Assembly (NCBI RefSeq): GCF_015207245.1
Contig: NZ_JADEXF010000174.1
Location: 1-6,834, forward strand
Length of the DNA: 6,834 bases
Source of the DNA: Nostoc cf. edaphicum LEGE 07299
GTDB taxonomy: Bacteria > Cyanobacteriota > Cyanobacteriia > Cyanobacteriales > Nostocaceae
Direction of reading: 5' to 3'
In this document: positions 5,044-6,834 of the stretch, in pieces
Numbering within the stretch: the stretch's first letter is position 1
How the letters are laid out: each line of letters begins with the position of its first letter
Translations under genes and position numbers: made by a program
The notes under the pieces: model-generated
Seen by the model: the letters and a program-made list of their open reading frames with translations, nothing else
Told to the model about the DNA's origin: nothing
The model's database searches: none

Positions 5044-6159
5044 TTATTCCTCATCCCGATATAACTCTTGCAAGTCTTGTAACTGAGTCTTCCGGGAAAT
5101 CCGGCGATATTTTTTACTTTCTAACTTGGGTTCGTATTGACTCTGCCCTTTGCCTTTGCTTTTTAACTTCATGGTGGATTCTGGATCGGCTTGTTGGTGT
5201 AGCTGTGTTTGATGAGCGATCGCAGCGTCCAAAAATTCTAAATAATGTTCGTATCGTTCCCAGTCTCCCCGCACCACACACTCAGGCTCGTCTCGATGCA
5301 GACAATCACTAAACCGACAGCTAGCAACTGCTAACCGCTTTCTGGCTTCTGGGAAATAATGGATTAATTCTTCTGGTACACAATCCATGTCCGGCTGATT
5401 AAAACCGGGAGTGTCTGCCAGTAAACCACCACTAGGCAACTCAAATAATTCTATATGGCGAGTGGTATGACGACCACGAGCCAGTTTACCAGAAACTTCT
5501 CCGACTCGCAGCTTTGCAGAGTCAATCAGCGTATTAATCAGACTGGATTTACCAACGCCGGAAGGCCCAGCGATTACGGTAATTTTATTGCTTAGGTATT
5601 TTGCTGCTTGGTCAGTATTAATACCATCTTTAACACTGATAAATATCGGTTGATAGCCCCAACCAAGGAGGCGATCGCTAACTTGTTGTTGTTCCTGCGG
5701 TGAAATTAAATCACTTTTATTCAAGCATAAAAGTACATCCAAGCCAGTAGACTCAGCTTTAATCAGAAACCGACTTAGCTGATAAGGTTCCAAAGGTGGA
5801 TCGGCAACGGCAAATACCAAGAGGATTTGGTTGACATTGGCGATCGCCGGACGATCTAACTCACTTTGGCGGGGTAAAACCTCAGCGATCGCACCCCGTC
5901 CTCCAGCCCAATCTGGCTCTTCTACCACAACGCGATCGCCTACCATCACCTGTTGTCCAATTTTTTTCAGACGTGTTCGCCGAGTACAAAGCAGCAGAGG
6001 AGGCGAGGGCAAAGAGGCATTTAAATCCAGTTTCTCCTCTGCTCCCCTGCTCCTCTGCTCCCCTGCCTCTTGCTCCATCTGTACTCGGTAAAAATTAGCC
6101 TGTACAGCCACCACCGTACCCAATAACTGTCCAGTTACGTCAAAATTTTCCCCTGTCAT
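5044..6159 (-). CDS. rsgA: RsgA, circularly permuted small-ribosomal-subunit GTPase
   Basis: A 371-residue GTPase that acts in late maturation of the 30S ribosomal subunit in the cytosol. Domains in order: an N-terminal OB fold (about 8-95), a circularly permuted GTPase domain, and a zinc-binding C-terminal region. The permutation is shown by the motif order: NKSD (G4, 147-150) comes before the P-loop GPSGVGKSS (G1, 198-206), GRHTTRH (229-235) and DTPG (G3, 249-252). Zinc ligands are Cys281, Cys286, His288 and Cys294. A lysine/arginine-rich tail (330-357) follows, suited to rRNA binding. Odd points: residues about 29-53 are a low-complexity insertion in the OB fold, and the 3' end is duplicated at 3405-3518. 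Its ATG overlaps the stop of the TusA-like gene (ATGA), so translation should be coupled. Five HIP1 octamers lie within the gene. Confidence 0.95.
   Translation of the reverse strand: MTGENFDVTGQLLGTVVAVQANFYRVQMEQEAGEQRSRGAEEKLDLNASLPSPPLLLCTRRTRLKKIGQQVMVGDRVVVEEPDWAGGRGAIAEVLPRQSELDRPAIANVNQILLVFAVADPPLEPYQLSRFLIKAESTGLDVLLCLNKSDLISPQEQQQVSDRLLGWGYQPIFISVKDGINTDQAAKYLSNKITVIAGPSGVGKSSLINTLIDSAKLRVGEVSGKLARGRHTTRHIELFELPSGGLLADTPGFNQPDMDCVPEELIHYFPEARKRLAVASCRFSDCLHRDEPECVVRGDWERYEHYLEFLDAAIAHQTQLHQQADPESTMKLKSKGKGQSQYEPKLESKKYRRISRKTQLQDLQELYRDEE
6034..6065 (-). repeat. Two perfect 16-base tandem repeats inside rsgA
   Basis: CTCCTCTGCTCCCCTG occurs twice in succession (6034-6049 and 6050-6065), with similar pyrimidine-rich sequence to 6077. 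The coding strand is the GGGGAGCAGAGGAG low-complexity type often seen between genes in Nostoc-type genomes. Sixteen bases is not a multiple of three, so the two copies are read in different frames and a copy change would shift the rsgA frame. Confidence 0.9.
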
Positions 6160-6413
6160 TGGCTAGCAGCTGGACGGCGCACTAACAGAGAAAAATAATT
6201 AGTGCAGTCTGTAATTTGTTCAACCTGATAACCTGCCATTGTCAAACTATCAGGAACCTGCTCAATCGGCTCACCAGGGTCTAGCCAGACTTCTAGCAAA
6301 CCTCCCAATGGCATTTTCTCTAGACGTAGTTTTGTCCGCACGAAATTAATCGGGCAAGGGGTGCCGCGTAAATCAAGTTGAGCATCGGGAGTTAAAACAG
6401 AAGAGGGCATCAT
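6156..6413 (-). CDS. TusA-like sulfur-carrier / sulfurtransferase family protein
   Basis: An 85-residue protein of the TusA/SirA family, small cytosolic proteins that carry sulfur as a persulfide on one cysteine, for example in tRNA thiolation. The family signature is LDLRGTPCPINFVRTKL, with the active cysteine at position 20, followed by the alpha-beta pattern and GYQV (about 67-70) before the last strand. The usual Cys-Pro-x-Pro motif is Cys-Pro-Ile-Asn here, so the second proline is missing. The start lies in GTGATGATG. I chose the ATG at 6413, which shares its A with the dnaJ stop (TGATG); GTG 6416 or ATG 6410 are also possible. Its own stop overlaps the rsgA start. Its partner proteins are not visible, and a function other than tRNA thiolation is possible. 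Confidence 0.88.
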   Translation of the reverse strand: MMPSSVLTPDAQLDLRGTPCPINFVRTKLRLEKMPLGGLLEVWLDPGEPIEQVPDSLTMAGYQVEQITDCTNYFSLLVRRPAASQ

Positions 6414-6834
6414 CACTTAAATAAATTTCCCAAAAATCCTTCTAGACCGCCTTTTCCAGTGCGATCGCCCTTAATTTTAGCTAGCTTCTCCAGCAGTTCC
6501 CTCTCCTCTGGGGTGATTTTATTGGGAATATCAATTAATACGTTCAGCATGTGATCCCCACGACTTACGGGATTACCCAAGCGGGGTACGCCGCGATTTT
6601 CCAACTTCATCACTGTATTCGGCTGAGTTCCAGCTGGAATGATTAGTTCTACTGGCCCATCTACTGTATCTACCTCTAACCGACAACCTAAAATCGCTTG
6701 CAAGTAGCTAATTTTGATTTCCGAAAGAATATTAATCCCATCTCGTTGAAATTCCTCATCCTCATTTACGAACAAGTAAACGTATAAATCCCCAGGAGGG
6801 CCACTACGTTGACCAGCATCTCCTTCACTAGAAA
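6413..6834 (-). CDS. dnaJ: DnaJ (Hsp40) co-chaperone, C-terminal part (5' end outside window)
   Basis: The last 139 codons of a DnaJ gene, open from the right edge to the TGA at 6415-6413. DnaJ binds unfolded protein and stimulates the ATPase of DnaK. Visible landmarks are [19 protein letters not shown] at the end of the first C-terminal domain, [57 protein letters not shown] and [14 protein letters not shown], all standard for the substrate-binding and dimerisation domains. The J domain, Gly/Phe region and any zinc centre would lie to the right, so class I or II cannot be read here. A TTG at 6775 is an internal leucine, not a start. The gene ends in a Gly-rich [14 protein letters not shown] tail and overlaps the TusA-like gene by one base, the head of a coupled three-gene run. 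Confidence 0.95.
   Translation of the reverse strand, partial: SSEGDAGQRSGPPGDLYVYLFVNEDEEFQRDGINILSEIKISYLQAILGCRLEVDTVDGPVELIIPAGTQPNTVMKLENRGVPRLGNPVSRGDHMLNVLIDIPNKITPEERELLEKLAKIKGDRTGKGGLEGFLGNLFK

Noticed and set aside
5004..5312. A + strand frame of 102 residues, and a similar one opposite the rsgA tail copy at 3390-3490
   Set aside because: Both are antisense to the rsgA tail and its copy. Their similarity to each other only reflects the duplication.

Overview
The window looks like chromosomal DNA from a filamentous, Nostoc/Anabaena-type cyanobacterium. Seven exact copies of the HIP1 octamer GCGATCGC are visible (1485, 5216, 5671, 5840, 5885, 5932, 6461). The gene families are typical of that group: several Uma2 proteins, a GH57 glucan enzyme and a small cyanobacterial DUF pair. 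The intergenic DNA holds short hairpin repeats familiar from Nostoc genomes. The assignment rests on these signatures and on memory of the families, not on a search.

Left part (1-1330). The 3' end of an unidentified, possibly cupin-like, gene is followed on the + strand by a Uma2-family protein with a C-terminal coiled coil. Converging on it from the - strand are two small overlapping genes of the DUF6888/DUF6887 type. The first of these has no ATG, GTG or TTG where its start should be. It has ATT placed just after a good Shine-Dalgarno sequence. Hairpins of one family lie just downstream of DUF6887 and of the next - strand gene.

Middle (1354-2943). A complete GH57 1,4-alpha-glucan branching enzyme gene on the - strand, with all five family motifs.

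Gene graveyard and Uma2 cassette (3003-5043). The stretch 3003-3571 has no intact gene. It holds three things on the - strand: a Uma2 C-terminal remnant, a hairpin repeat, and a clear second copy of the rsgA 3' end, still open in frame. Two intact Uma2 genes follow. They are bracketed on their inner sides by inverted copies of a short repeat, and on their outer sides by direct copies of the rsgA 3' end. That arrangement suggests a small inserted or duplicated cassette.

Right part (5044-6834). This is a tightly coupled - strand operon, dnaJ (5' end outside the window), a TusA-like sulfur-carrier protein and rsgA, with stop and start codons overlapping at both junctions. It links chaperone, sulfur-carrier or tRNA-thiolation-like, and 30S-maturation functions. 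RsgA carries a low-complexity insertion in its OB fold, encoded by a 16-bp tandem repeat.

Most of the window is ordinary cyanobacterial sequence. The points most worth checking are the rsgA-tail duplication around the Uma2 pair, the ATT start of the DUF6888 gene and the repeat-borne insertion in RsgA.
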